From Muricea muricata (taxonomy: Eukaryota; Cnidaria; Anthozoa; Malacalcyonacea; Plexauridae), in assembly GCA_963855995.1 (NCBI GenBank), contig OY979725.1, forward strand, positions 1,860,001 to 1,924,000: DNA of 64,000 nt, in the 5' to 3' direction. Of this stretch, positions 44,901 through 58,200 are shown in pieces (position 1 is the stretch's first letter; each line of letters opens with the position of its first letter). The translations under genes were made by a program, and so were the position numbers. Under the pieces are notes generated by a model that saw only the letters and a program-made list of their open reading frames with translations, ran no database searches and was not told the DNA's origin.

Positions 44901-47900
44901 GCAGATTCTGAAAAAGCAATTAGATGCGTCGTTCTGCCTCCAAACTAAGTTTTTTCTTATACTATGACTGATTCGATCCCTTTTGCAAAGTTTCAAGCGA
45001 TTTCGTCAAACTTTGCCGACTTTCAAAAATTCAGCTAAATATAACAAAGTAGGAGAAAGTCAAACATAGTGGTAAACACTAGCACACTGTCTCAAGTACA
45101 TGTTTACATCGCAAAACTTATATAGAACTTCAACCTGAGGCGATATGATGATGTTTGAGTAATTTTACATGATTTCCATGCAAAATGGGAAGATGGCGAA
45201 TGAAGACATATCCAAAATACAAACCCAGTAATAAGGCAATGAGCTGAAATGAGGCAGATTCTGAAAAAGCAATTAGATGCGTCGTTCTGCCTCCAAACTA
45301 AGTTTTTTCTTATACTATGACTGATTCGATTGCTTTTGCAAAGTTTCAAGCGATTTCGTCAAACTTTGCCGACTTTCAAAAATTCAGCCAAATATAACAA
45401 AGTAGGAGAAAGTCAAACATAGTAGTAAACACTAGCACACTGTCTCAAGTACATGTTTACATCCAAAAACTTATATAGAACTTCAACCTGAGGCGATATG
45501 ATGATGTTTGAGTAATTTCACATGATTTCCATGCAAAATGGGAAGATGGCGAATGAAGACATATCCAAAATACAAACCCAGTAATAAGGCAATGAGCTGA
45601 AATGAGGCAGATTCTGAAAAAGATATTAGATGCGTCGTTCTGCCTCCAAACTAAGTTTTTTCTTATACTATGACTGATTCGATCCCTTTTGCAAAGTTTC
45701 AAGCGATTTCGTCAAACTTTGCCGACTTTCAAAAATTCAGCTAAATATAACAAAGTAAAAGAAAGTCAAACAGTGGTAAACACTAGCACACTGTCTCAAG
45801 TACATGTTTAAATCCCAAAACTTATATAGAACTTCAACCTGAGGCGATATGATGATGTTTGAGTAATTTTACATGATTTCCATGCAAAATGGGAAGATGG
45901 CGAATGAAGACATATCCAAAATACAAACCCAGTAATAAGGCAATGAGCTGAAATGAGGCAGATTCTGAAAAAGCAATTAGATGCGTCGTTCTGCCTCCAA
46001 ACTAAGTTTTTTCTTATACTATGACTGATTCGATCACTTTTGCAAAGTTTCAAGCGATTTCGTCACACTTTGCCGACTTTCAAAAATTCAGCCAAATATA
46101 ACAAAGTAGGAGAAAGTCAAACATAGTGGTAAACACTAGCACACTGTCTCAAGTACATGTTTACATCCCAAAACTTATATAGAACTTCAACCTGAGGCGA
46201 TATGATGATGTTTGAGTAATTTTACATGATTTCCATGCAAAATGGGAAGATGGCGAATGAAGACATATCCAAAATACAAACCCAGTAATAAGGCAATGAG
46301 CTGAAATGAGGCAGATTCTGAAAAAGCAATTAGATGCGTCGTTCTGCCTCCAAACTAAGTTTTTTCTTATACTATGACTGATTCGATCACTTTTGCAAAG
46401 TTTCAAGCGATTTCGTCAAACTTTGCCGACTTTCAAAAATTCAGCTAAATATAACAAAGTAGGAGAAAGTCAAACATAGTGGTAAACACTAGCACACTGT
46501 CTCAAGTACATGTTTACATCCCAAAACTTATATAGAACTTCAACCTGAGGCGATATGATGATGTTTGAGTAATTTTACATGATTTCCATGCAAAATGGGA
46601 AGATGGCGAATGAAGACATATCCAAAATACAAACCCAGTAATAAGGCAATGAGCTGAAATGAGGCAGATTCTGAAAAAGCAATTAGATGCGTCGTTCTGC
46701 CTCCAAACTAAGTTTTTTCTTATACTATGACCGATTCGATCGCTTTTGCAAAGTTTCAAGCGATTTCGTCAAACTTTGCCGACTTTCAAAAATTCAGCCA
46801 AATATAACAAAGTAGGAGAAAGTCAAACATAGTGGTAAACACTAGCACACTGTCTCAAGTACATGTTTACATCCCAAAACTTATATAGAACTTCAACCTG
46901 AGGCGATATGATGATGTTTGAGTAATTTTACATGATTTCCATGCAAAATGGGAAGATGGCGAATGAAGACATATCCAAAATACAAACCCAGTAATAAGGC
47001 AATGAGCTGAAATGAGGCAGATTCTGAAAAAGCAATTAGATGCGTCGTTCTGCCTCCAAACTAAGTTTTTTCTTATACTATGACTGATTCGATCACTTTT
47101 GCAAAGTTTCAAGCGATTTCGTCAAACTTTACAAACTTTCAAAAATTCAGCCAAATATAACAAAGTAGGAGAAAGTCAAACACCGTGGTAAACATTAGCA
47201 CACTGTCTCAAGTACATGTTTACATCCCAAAACTTATATAGAACTTCAACCTGAGGCGATATGATGATGTTTGAGTAATTTTACATGATTTCCATGCAAA
47301 ATGGGAAGATGGCGAATGAAGACATATCCAAAATACAAACCCAGTAATAAGGCAATGAGCTGAAATGAGGCAGATTCTGAAAAAGCAATTAGATGCGTCG
47401 TTCTGCCTCCAAACTAAGTTTTTTCTTATACTATGACTGATTCGATTGCTTTTGCAAAGTTTCAAGCGATTTCGTCAAACTTTGCCGACTTTCAAAAATT
47501 CAGCCAAATATAACAAAGTAGGAGAAAGTCAAACATAGTGGTAGACACTAGCACACTGTCTCAAGTACATGTTTACATCCCAAAACTTATATAGAACTTC
47601 AACCTGAGGCGATATGATGATGTTTGAAAAATTTTACATGATTTCCATGCAAAATGGAAAGATGGCGAATGAAGACATATCCAAAATACAAACCCAGTAA
47701 TAAGGCAATGAGCTGAAATGAGGCAGATTCTGAAAAAGCAATTAGATGCGTCGTTCTGCCTCCAAACTAAGTTTTTTCTTATACTATGACTGATTCGATC
47801 ACTTTTGCAAAGTTTCAAGCGATTTCGTCAAACTTTGCCGACTTTCAAAAATTCAGCCAAATATAACAAAGTAGGAGAAAGTCAAACATAGTGGTAAACA

Positions 47901-49299
47901 CTAGCACACTGTCTCAAGTACATGTTTACATCCCAAAAGTTATATAGAACTTCAACCTGAGGCGATATGATGATGTTTAAGTAATTTTACATGATTTCCA
48001 TGCAAAATGGGAAGATGGCGAATGAAGACATATCCAAAATACAAACCCAGTAATAAGGCAATGAGCTGAAATGAGGCAGATTCTGAAAAAGCGATTAGAT
48101 GCGTCGTTCTGCCTCCAAACTAAGTTTTTTCTTATACTATGACTGATTCGATCCCTTTTGCAAAGTTTCAAGCGATTTCGTCAAACTTTGCCGACTTTCA
48201 AAAATTCAGCCAAATATAACAAAGTAGGAGAAAGTCAAACATAGTGGTAAACACTAGCACACTGTCTCAAGTACATGTTTACATCCCAAAACTTATATAG
48301 AACTTCAACCTGAGGCGATATGATGATGTTTGAGTAATTTTACATGATTTCCATGCAAAATGGGAAGATGGCGAATGAAGACATATCCAAAATACAAACC
48401 CAGTAATAAGGCAATGAGCTGAAATGAGGCAGATTCTGAAAAAGCAATTAGATGCGTCGTTCTGCCTCCAAACTAAGTTTTTTCTTATACTATGACTGAT
48501 TCGATCACTTTTGCAAAGTTTCAAGCGATTTCGTCAAACTTTGCCGACTTTCAAAAATTCAGCCAAATATAACAAAGTAGGAGAAAGTCAAACATAGTGG
48601 TAAACACTAGCACACTGTCTCAAGTACATGTTTACATCCAAAAACTTATATAGAACTTCAACCTGAGGCGATATGATGATGTTTGAGTAATTTTACATGA
48701 TTTCCATGCAAAATGGGAAGATGGCGAATGAAGACATATCCAAAATACAAACCCAGTAATAAGGCAATGAGCTGAAATGAGGCAGATTCTGAAAAAGCAA
48801 TTAGATGCGTCGTTCTGCCTCCAAACTAAGTTTTTTCTTATACTATGACTGATTCGATCACTTTTGCAAAGTTTCAAGCGATTTCGTCAAACTTTGCCGA
48901 CTTTCAAAAATTCAGCCAAATATAACAAAGTAGGAGAAAGTCAAACATAGTAGTAAACACTAGCACACTGTCTCAAGTACATGTTTACATCCAAAAACTT
49001 ATATAGAACTTCAACCTGAGGCGATATGATGATGTTTGAGTAATTTCACATGATTTCCATGCAAAATGGGAAGATGGCAAATGAAGACATATCCAAAATA
49101 CAAACCCAGTAATAAGGCAATGAGCTGAATTGAGGCAGATTCTGAAAAAGCAATTAGATGCGTCGTTCTGCCTCCAAACTAAGTTTTTTCTTATACTATG
49201 ACTGATTCGATCCCTTTTGCAAAGTTTCAAGCGATTTCGTCAAACTTTGCCGACTTTCAAAAATTCAGCTAAATATAACAAAGTAGGAGAAAGTCAAAC

Positions 49300-52200
49300 A
49301 TAGTGGTAAACACTAGCACACTGTCTCAAGTACATGTTTACATCCCAAAACTTATATAGAACTTCAACCTGAGGCGATATGATGATGTTTGAGTAATTTT
49401 ACATGATTTCCATGCAAAATGGGAAGATGGCGAATGAAGACATATCCAAAATACAAACCCAGTAATAAGGCAGTGAGCTGAAATGAGGCAGATTCTGAAA
49501 AAGCGATTAGATGCGTCGTTCTGCCTCCAAACTAAGTTTTTTCTTATACTATGACTGATTCGATCACTTTTGCAAAGTTTCAAGCGATTTCGTCAAACTT
49601 TGCCGACTTTCAAAAATTCAGCCAAATATAACAAAGTAGGAGAAAGTCAAACATAGTGGTAAACACTAGCACACTGTCTCAAGTACATGTTTACATCCCA
49701 AAACTTATATAGAACTTCAACCTGAGGCGATATGATGATGTTTGAGTAATTTTACATGATTTCCATGCAAAATGGGAAGATGGCGAATGAAGACATATCC
49801 AAAATACAAACCCAGTAATAAGGCAATGAGCTGAAATGAGGCAGATTCTGAAAAAGCAATTAGATGCGTCGTTCTGCCTCCAAACTAAGTTTTTTCTTAT
49901 ACTATGACTGATTCGATCGCTTTTGCAAAGTTTCAAGCGATTTCGTCAAACTTTGCCGACTTTCAAAAATTCAGCCAAATATAACAAAGTAGGAGAAAGT
50001 CAAACATAGTGGTAAACACTAGCACACTGTCTCAAGTACATGTTTACATCCCAAAACTTATATAGAACTTCAACCTGAGGCGATATGATGATGTTTGAGT
50101 AATTTTACATGATTTCCATGCAAAATGGGAAGATGGCGAATGAAGACATATCCAAAATACAAACCCAGTAATAAGGCAATGAGCTGAAATGAGGCAGATT
50201 CTGAAAAAGCAATTAGATGCGTCGTTCTGCCTCCAAACTAAGTTTTTTCTTATACTATGACTGATTCGATCACTTTTGCAAAGTTTCAAGCGATTTCGTC
50301 AAACTTTGCCGACTTTCAAAAATTCAGCCAAATATAACAAAGTAGGAGAAAGTCAAACATAGTGGTAAACACTAGCACACTGTCTCAAGTACATGTTTAC
50401 ATCCCAAAACTTATATAGAACTTCAACCTGAGGCGATATGATGATGTTTGAGTAATTTTACATGATTTCCATGCAAAATGGGAAGATGGCGAATGAAGAC
50501 ATATCCAAAATACAAACCCAGTAATAAGGCAATGAGCTGAAATGAGGCAGATTCTGAAAAAGCAATTAGATGCGTCGTTCTGCCTCCAAACTAAGTTTTT
50601 TCTTATACTATGACTGATTCGATCACTTTTGCAAAGTTTCAAGCGATTTCGTCAAACTTTGCCGACTTTCAAAAATTCAGCCAAATATAACAAAGTAGGA
50701 GAAAGTCAAACATAGTGGTAAACACTAGCACACTGTCTCAAGTACATGTTTACATCCCAAAACTTATATAGAACTTCAACCTGAGGCGATATGATGATGT
50801 TTGAGTAATTTTACACGATTTCCATGCAAAATGGGAAGATGGCGAATGAAGACATATCCAAAATACAAACCCAGTAATAAGGCAATGAGCTGAAATGAGG
50901 CAGATTCTGAAAAAGCAATTAGATGCGTCGTTCTGCCTCCAAACTAAGTTTTTTCTTATACTATGACTGATTCGATCACTTTTGCAAAGTTTCAAGCGAT
51001 TTCGTCAAACTTTGCCGACTTTCAAAAATTCAGCCAAATATAACAAAGTAGGAGAAAGTCAAACATAGTGGTAAACACTAGCACACTGTCTCAAGTACAT
51101 GTTTACATCCCAAAACTTATATAGAACTTCAACCTGAGGCGATATGATGATGTTTGAGTAATTTTACATGATTTCCATGCAAAATGGGAAGATGGCGAAT
51201 GAAGACATATCCAAAATACAAACCCAGTAATAAGGCAATGAGCTGAAATGAGGCAGATTCTGAAAAAGCGATTAGATGCGTCGTTCTGCCTCCAAACTAA
51301 GTTTTTTCTTATACTATGACTGATTCGATTGCTTTTGCAAAGTTTCAAGCGATTTCGTCAAACTTTGCCGACTTTCAAAAATTCAGCCAAATATAACAAA
51401 GTAGGAGAAAGTCAAACATAGTGGTAGACACTAGCACACTGTCTCAAGTACATGTTTACATCCCAAAACTTATATAGAACTTCAACCTGAGGCGATATGA
51501 TGATGTTTGAGTAATTTTACATGATTTCCATGCAAAATGGAAAGATGGCGAATGAAGACATATCCAAAATACAAACCCAGTAATAAGGCAATGAGCTGAA
51601 ATGAGGCAGATTCTGAAAAAGCAATTAGATGCGTCGTTCTGCCTCCAAACTAAGTTTTTTCTTATACTATGACTGATTCGATCCCTTTTGCAAAGTTTCA
51701 AGCGATTTCGTCAAACTTTGCCGACTTTCAAAAATTCAGCCAAATATAACAAAGTAGGAGAAAGTCAAACATAGTGGTAAACACTAGCACACTGTCTCAA
51801 GTACATGTTTACATCCCAAAACTTATATAGAACTTCAACCTGAGGCGATATGATGATGTTTGAGTAATTTTACATGATTTCCATGCAAAATGGGAAGATG
51901 GCGAATGAAGACATATCCAAAATACAAACCCAGTAATAAGGCAATGAGCTGAAATGAGGCAGATTCTGAAAAAGCAATTAGATGCGTCGTTCTGCCTCCA
52001 AACTAAGTTTTTTCTTATACTATGACTGATTCGATCCCTTTTGCAAAGTTTCAAGCGATTTCGTCAAACTTTGCCGACTTTCAAAAATTCAGCCAAATAT
52101 AACAAAGTAGGAGAAAGTCAAACATAGTGGTAAACACTAGCACACTGTCTCAAGTACATGTTTACATCCCAAAACTTATATAGAACTTCAACCTGAGGCG

Positions 52201-55200
52201 ATATGATGATGTTTGAGTAATTTTACATGATTTCCATGCAAAATGGGAAGATGGCGAATGAAGACATATCCAAAATACAAACCCAGTAATAAGGCAATGA
52301 GCTGAAATGAGGCAGATTCTGAAAAAGCAATTAGATGCGTCGTTCTGCCTCCAAACTAAGTTTTTTCTTATACTATGACTGATTCGATCGCTTTTGCAAA
52401 GTTTCAAGCGATTTCGTCAAACTTTGCCGACTTTCAAAAATTCAGCCAAATATAACAAAGTAGGAGAAAGTCAAACATAGTGGTAAACACTAGCACACTG
52501 TCTCAAGTACATGTTTACATCCCAAAACTTATATAGAACTTCAACCTGAGGCGATATGATGATGTTTGAGTAATTTTACATGATTTCCATGCAAAATGGG
52601 AAGATGGCGAATGAAGACATATCCAAAATACAAACCCAGTAATAAGGCAATGAGCTGAAATGAGGCAGATTCTGAAAAAGCAATTAGATGCGTCGTTCTG
52701 CCTCCAAACTAAGTTTTTTCTTATACTATGACTGATTCGATCACTTTTGCAAAGTTTCAAGCGATTTCGTCAAACTTTGCCGACTTTCAAAAATTCAGCC
52801 AAATATAACAAAGTAGGAGAAAGTCAAACATAGTGGTAAACACTAGCACACTGTCTCAAGTACATGTTTACATCCCAAAACTTATATAGAACTTCAACCT
52901 GAGGCGATATGATGATGTTTGAGTAATTTTACATGATTTCCATGCAAAATGGGAAGATGGCGAATGAAGACATATCCAAAATACAAACCCAGTAATAAGG
53001 CAATGAGCTGAAATGAGGCAGATTCTGAAAAAGCGATTAGATGCGTCGTTCTGCCTCCAAACTAAGTTTTTTCTTATACTATGACTGATTCGATCCCTTT
53101 TGCAAAGTTTCAAGCGATTTCGTCAAACTTTGCCGACTTTCAAAAATTCAGCCAAATATAACAAAGTAGGAGAAAGTCAAACATAGTGGTAAACACTAGC
53201 ACACTGTCTCAAGTACATGTTTACATCCCAAAACTTATATAGAACTTCAACCTGAGGCGATATGATGATGTTTGAGTAATTTTACATGATTTCCATGCAA
53301 AATGGGAAGATGGCGAATGAAGACATATCCAAAATACAAACCCAGTAATAAGGCAATGAGCTGAAATGAGGCAGATTCTGAAAAAGCAATTAGATGCGTC
53401 GTTCTGCCTCCAAACTAAGTTTTTTCTTATACTATGACTGATTCGATCACTTTTGCAAAGTTTCAAGCGATTTCGTCAAACTTTGCCGACTTTCAAAAAT
53501 TCAGCCAAATATAACAAAGTAGGAGAAAGTCAAACATAGTGGTAAACACTAGCACACTGTCTCAAGTACATGTTTACATCCCAAAACTTATATAGAACTT
53601 CAACCTGAGGCGATATGATGATGTTTGAGTAATTTTACATGATTTCCATGCAAAATGGGAAGATGGCGAATGAAGACATATCCAAAATACAAACCCAGTA
53701 ATAAGGCAATGAGCTGAAATGAGGCAGATTCTGAAAAAGCAATTAGATGCGTCGTTCTGCCTCCAAACTAAGTTTTTTCTTATACTATGACTGATTCGAT
53801 CACTTTTGCAAAGTTTCAAGCGATTTCGTCAAACTTTGCCGACTTTCAAAAATTCAGCCAAATATAACAAAGTAGGAGAAAGTCAAACATAGTAGTAAAC
53901 ACTAGCACACTGTCTCAAGTACATGTTTACATCCAAAAACTTATATAGAACTTCAACCTGAGGCGATATGATGATGTTTGAGTAATTTCACATGATTTCC
54001 ATGCAAAATGGGAAGATGGCAAATGAAGACATATCCAAAATACAAACCCAGTAATAAGGCAATGAGCTGAATTGAGGCAGATTCTGAAAAAGCAATTAGA
54101 TGCGTCGTTCTGCCTCCAAACTAAGTTTTTTCTTATACTATGACTGATTCGATCCCTTTTGCAAAGTTTCAAGCGATTTCGTCAAACTTTGCCGACTTTC
54201 AAAAATTCAGCTAAATATAACAAAGTAGGAGAAAGTCAAACATAGTGGTAAACACTAGCACACTGTCTCAAGTACATGTTTACATCCCAAAACTTATATA
54301 GAACTTCAACCTGAGGCGATATGATGATGTTTGAGTAATTTTACATGATTTCCATGCAAAATGGGAAGATGGCGAATGAAGACATATCCAAAATACAAAC
54401 CCAGTAATAAGGCAATGAGCTGAAATGAGGCAGATTCTGAAAAAGCAATTAGATGCGTCGTTCTGCCTCCAAACTAAGTTTTTTCTTATACTATGACTGA
54501 TTCGATCACTTTTGCAAAGTTTCAAGCGATTTCGTCAAACTTTGCCGACTTTCAAAAATTCAGCCAAATATAACAAAGTAGGAGAAAGTCAAACATAGTG
54601 GTAAACACTAGCACACTGTCTCAAGTACATGTTTACATCCCAAAACTTATATAGAACTTCAACCTGAGGCGATATGATGATGTTTGAGTAATTTTACATG
54701 ATTTCCATGCAAAATGGGAAGATGGCGAATGAAGACATATCCAAAATACAAACCCAGTAATAAGGCAATGAGCTGAAATGAGGCAGATTCTGAAAAAGCA
54801 ATTAGATGCGTCATTCTGCCTCCAAACTAAGTTTTTTCTTATACTATGACTGATTCGATCACTTTTGCAAAGTTTCAAGCGATTTCGTCAAACTTTGCCG
54901 ACTTTCAAAAATTCAGCCAAATATAACAAAGTAGGAGAAAGTCAAACATAGTAGTAAACACTAGCACACTGTCTCAAGTACATGTTTACATCCCAAAACT
55001 TATATAGAACTTCAACCTGAGGCGATATGATGATGTTTGAGTAATTTTACATGATTTCCATGCAAAATGGGAAGATGGCGAATGAAGACATATCCAAAAT
55101 ACAAACCCAGTAATAAGGCAATGAGCTGAAATGAGGCAGATTCTGAAAAAGCAATTAGATGCGTCGTTCTGCCTCCAAACTAAGTTTTTTCTTATACTAT

Positions 55201-58200
55201 GACTGATTCGATCCCTTTTGCAAAGTTTCAAGCGATTTCGTCAAACTTTGCCGACTTTCAAAAATTCAGCCAAATATAACAAAGTAGGAGAAAGTCAAAC
55301 ATAGTGGTAAACACTAGCACACTGTCTCAAGTACATGTTTACATCCCAAAACTTATATAGAACTTCAACCTGAGGCGATATGATGATGTTTGAGTAATTT
55401 TACACGATTTCCATGCAAAATGGGAAGATGGCGAATGAAGACATATCCAAAATACAAACCCAGTAATAAGGCAATGAGCTGAAATGAGGCAGATTCTGAA
55501 AAAGCAATTAGATGCGTCGTTCTGCCTCCAAACTAAGTTTTTTCTTATACTATGACTGATTCGATCACTTTTGCAAAGTTTCAAGCGATTTCGTCAAACT
55601 TTGCCGACTTTCAAAAATTCAGCCAAATATAACAAAGTAGGAGAAAGTCAAACATAGTGGTAAACACTAGCACACTGTCTCAAGTACATGTTTACATCCC
55701 AAAACTTATATAGAACTTCAACCTGAGGCGATATGATGATGTTTGAGTAATTTTACATGATTTCCATGCAAAATGGGAAGATGGCGAATGAAGACATATC
55801 CAAAATACAAACCCAGTAATAAGGCAATGAGCTGAAATGAGGCAGATTCTGAAAAAGCGATTAGATGCGTCGTTCTGCCTCCAAACTAAGTTTTTTCTTA
55901 TACTATGACTGATTCGATTGCTTTTGCAAAGTTTCAAGCGATTTCGTCAAACTTTGCCGACTTTCAAAAATTCAGCCAAATATAACAAAGTAGGAGAAAG
56001 TCAAACATAGTGGTAGACACTAGCACACTGTCTCAAGTACATGTTTACATCCCAAAACTTATATAGAACTTCAACCTGAGGCGATATGATGATGTTTGAG
56101 TAATTTTACATGATTTCCATGCAAAATGGAAAGATGGCGAATGAAGACATATCCAAAATACAAACCCAGTAATAAGGCAATGAGCTGAAATGAGGCAGAT
56201 TCTGAAAAAGCAATTAGATGCGTCGTTCTGCCTCCAAACTAAGTTTTTTCTTATACTATGACTGATTCGATCCCTTTTGCAAAGTTTCAAGCGATTTCGT
56301 CAAACTTTGCCGACTTTCAAAAATTCAGCCAAATATAACAAAGTAGGAGAAAGTCAAACATAGTGGTAAACACTAGCACACTGTCTCAAGTACATGTTTA
56401 CATCCCAAAACTTATATAGAACTTCAACCTGAGGCGATATGATGATGTTTGAGTAATTTTACATGATTTCCATGCAAAATGGGAAGATGGCGAATGAAGA
56501 CATATCCAAAATACAAACCCAGTAATAAGGCAATGAGCTGAAATGAGGCAGATTCTGAAAAAGCAATTAGATGCGTCGTTCTGCCTCCAAACTAAGTTTT
56601 TTCTTATACTATGACTGATTCGATCGCTTTTGCAAAGTTTCAAGCGATTTCGTCAAACTTTGCCGACTTTCAAAAATTCAGCCAAATATAACAAAGTAGG
56701 AGAAAGTCAAACATAGTGGTAAACACTAGCACACTGTCTCAAGTACATGTTTACATCCCAAAACTTATATAGAACTTCAACCTGAGGCGATATGATGATG
56801 TTTGAGTAATTTTACATGATTTCCATGCAAAATGGGAAGATGGCGAATGAAGACATATCCAAAATACAAACCCAGTAATAAGGCAATGAGCTGAAATGAG
56901 GCAGATTCTGAAAAAGCAATTAGATGCGTCGTTCTGCCTCCAAACTAAGTTTTTTCTTATACTATGACTGATTCGATCACTTTTGCAAAGTTTCAAGCGA
57001 TTTCGTCAAACTTTGCCGACTTTCAAAAATTCAGCCAAATATAACAAAGTAGGAGAAAGTCAAACATAGTGGTAAACACTAGCACACTGTCTCAAGTACA
57101 TGTTTACATCCCAAAACTTATATAGAACTTCAACCTGAGGCGATATGATGATGTTTGAGTAATTTTACATGATTTCCATGCAAAATGGGAAGATGGCGAA
57201 TGAAGACATATCCAAAATACAAACCCAGTAATAAGGCAATGAGCTGAAATGAGGCAGATTCTGAAAAAGCAATTAGATGCGTCGTTCTGCCTCCAAACTA
57301 AGTTTTTTCTTATACTATGACTGATTCGATCGCTTTTGCAAAGTTTCAAGCGATTTCGTCAAGTTTTGCCGACTTTCAAAAATTCAGCCAAATATAACAA
57401 AGTAGGAGAAAGTCAAACATAGTGGTAAACACTAGCACACTGTCTCAAGTACATGTTTACATCCCAAAACTTATATAGAACTTCAACCTGAGGCGATATG
57501 ATGATGTTTAAGTAATTTTACATGATTTCCATGCAAAATGGGAAGATGGCGAATGAAGACATATCCAAAATACAAACCCAGTAATAAGGCAATGAGCTGA
57601 AATGAGGCAGATTCTGAAAAAGCGATTAGATGCGTCGTTCTGCCTCCAAACTAAGTTTTTTCTTATACTATGACTGATTCGATCCCTTTTGCAAAGTTTC
57701 AAGCGATTTCGTCAAACTTTGCCGACTTTCAAAAATTCAGCCAAATATAACAAAGTAGGAGAAAGTCAAACATAGTGGTAAACACTAGCACACTGTCTCA
57801 AGTACATGTTTACATCCCAAAACTTATATAGAACTTCAACCTGAGGCGATATGATGATGTTTGAGTAATTTTACATGATTTCCATGCAAAATGGGAAGAT
57901 GGCGAATGAAGACATATCCAAAATACAAACCCAGTAATAAGGCAATGAGCTGAAATGAGGCAGATTCTGAAAAAGCAATTAGATGCGTCGTTCTGCCTCC
58001 AAACTAAGTTTTTTCTTATACTATGACTGATTCGATCACTTTTGCAAAGTTTCAAGCGATTTCGTCAAACTTTGCCGACTTTCAAAAATTCAGCCAAATA
58101 TAACAAAGTAGGAGAAAGTCAAACATAGTGGTAAACACTAGCACACTGTCTCAAGTACATGTTTACATCCCAAAACTTATATAGAACTTCAACCTGAGGC

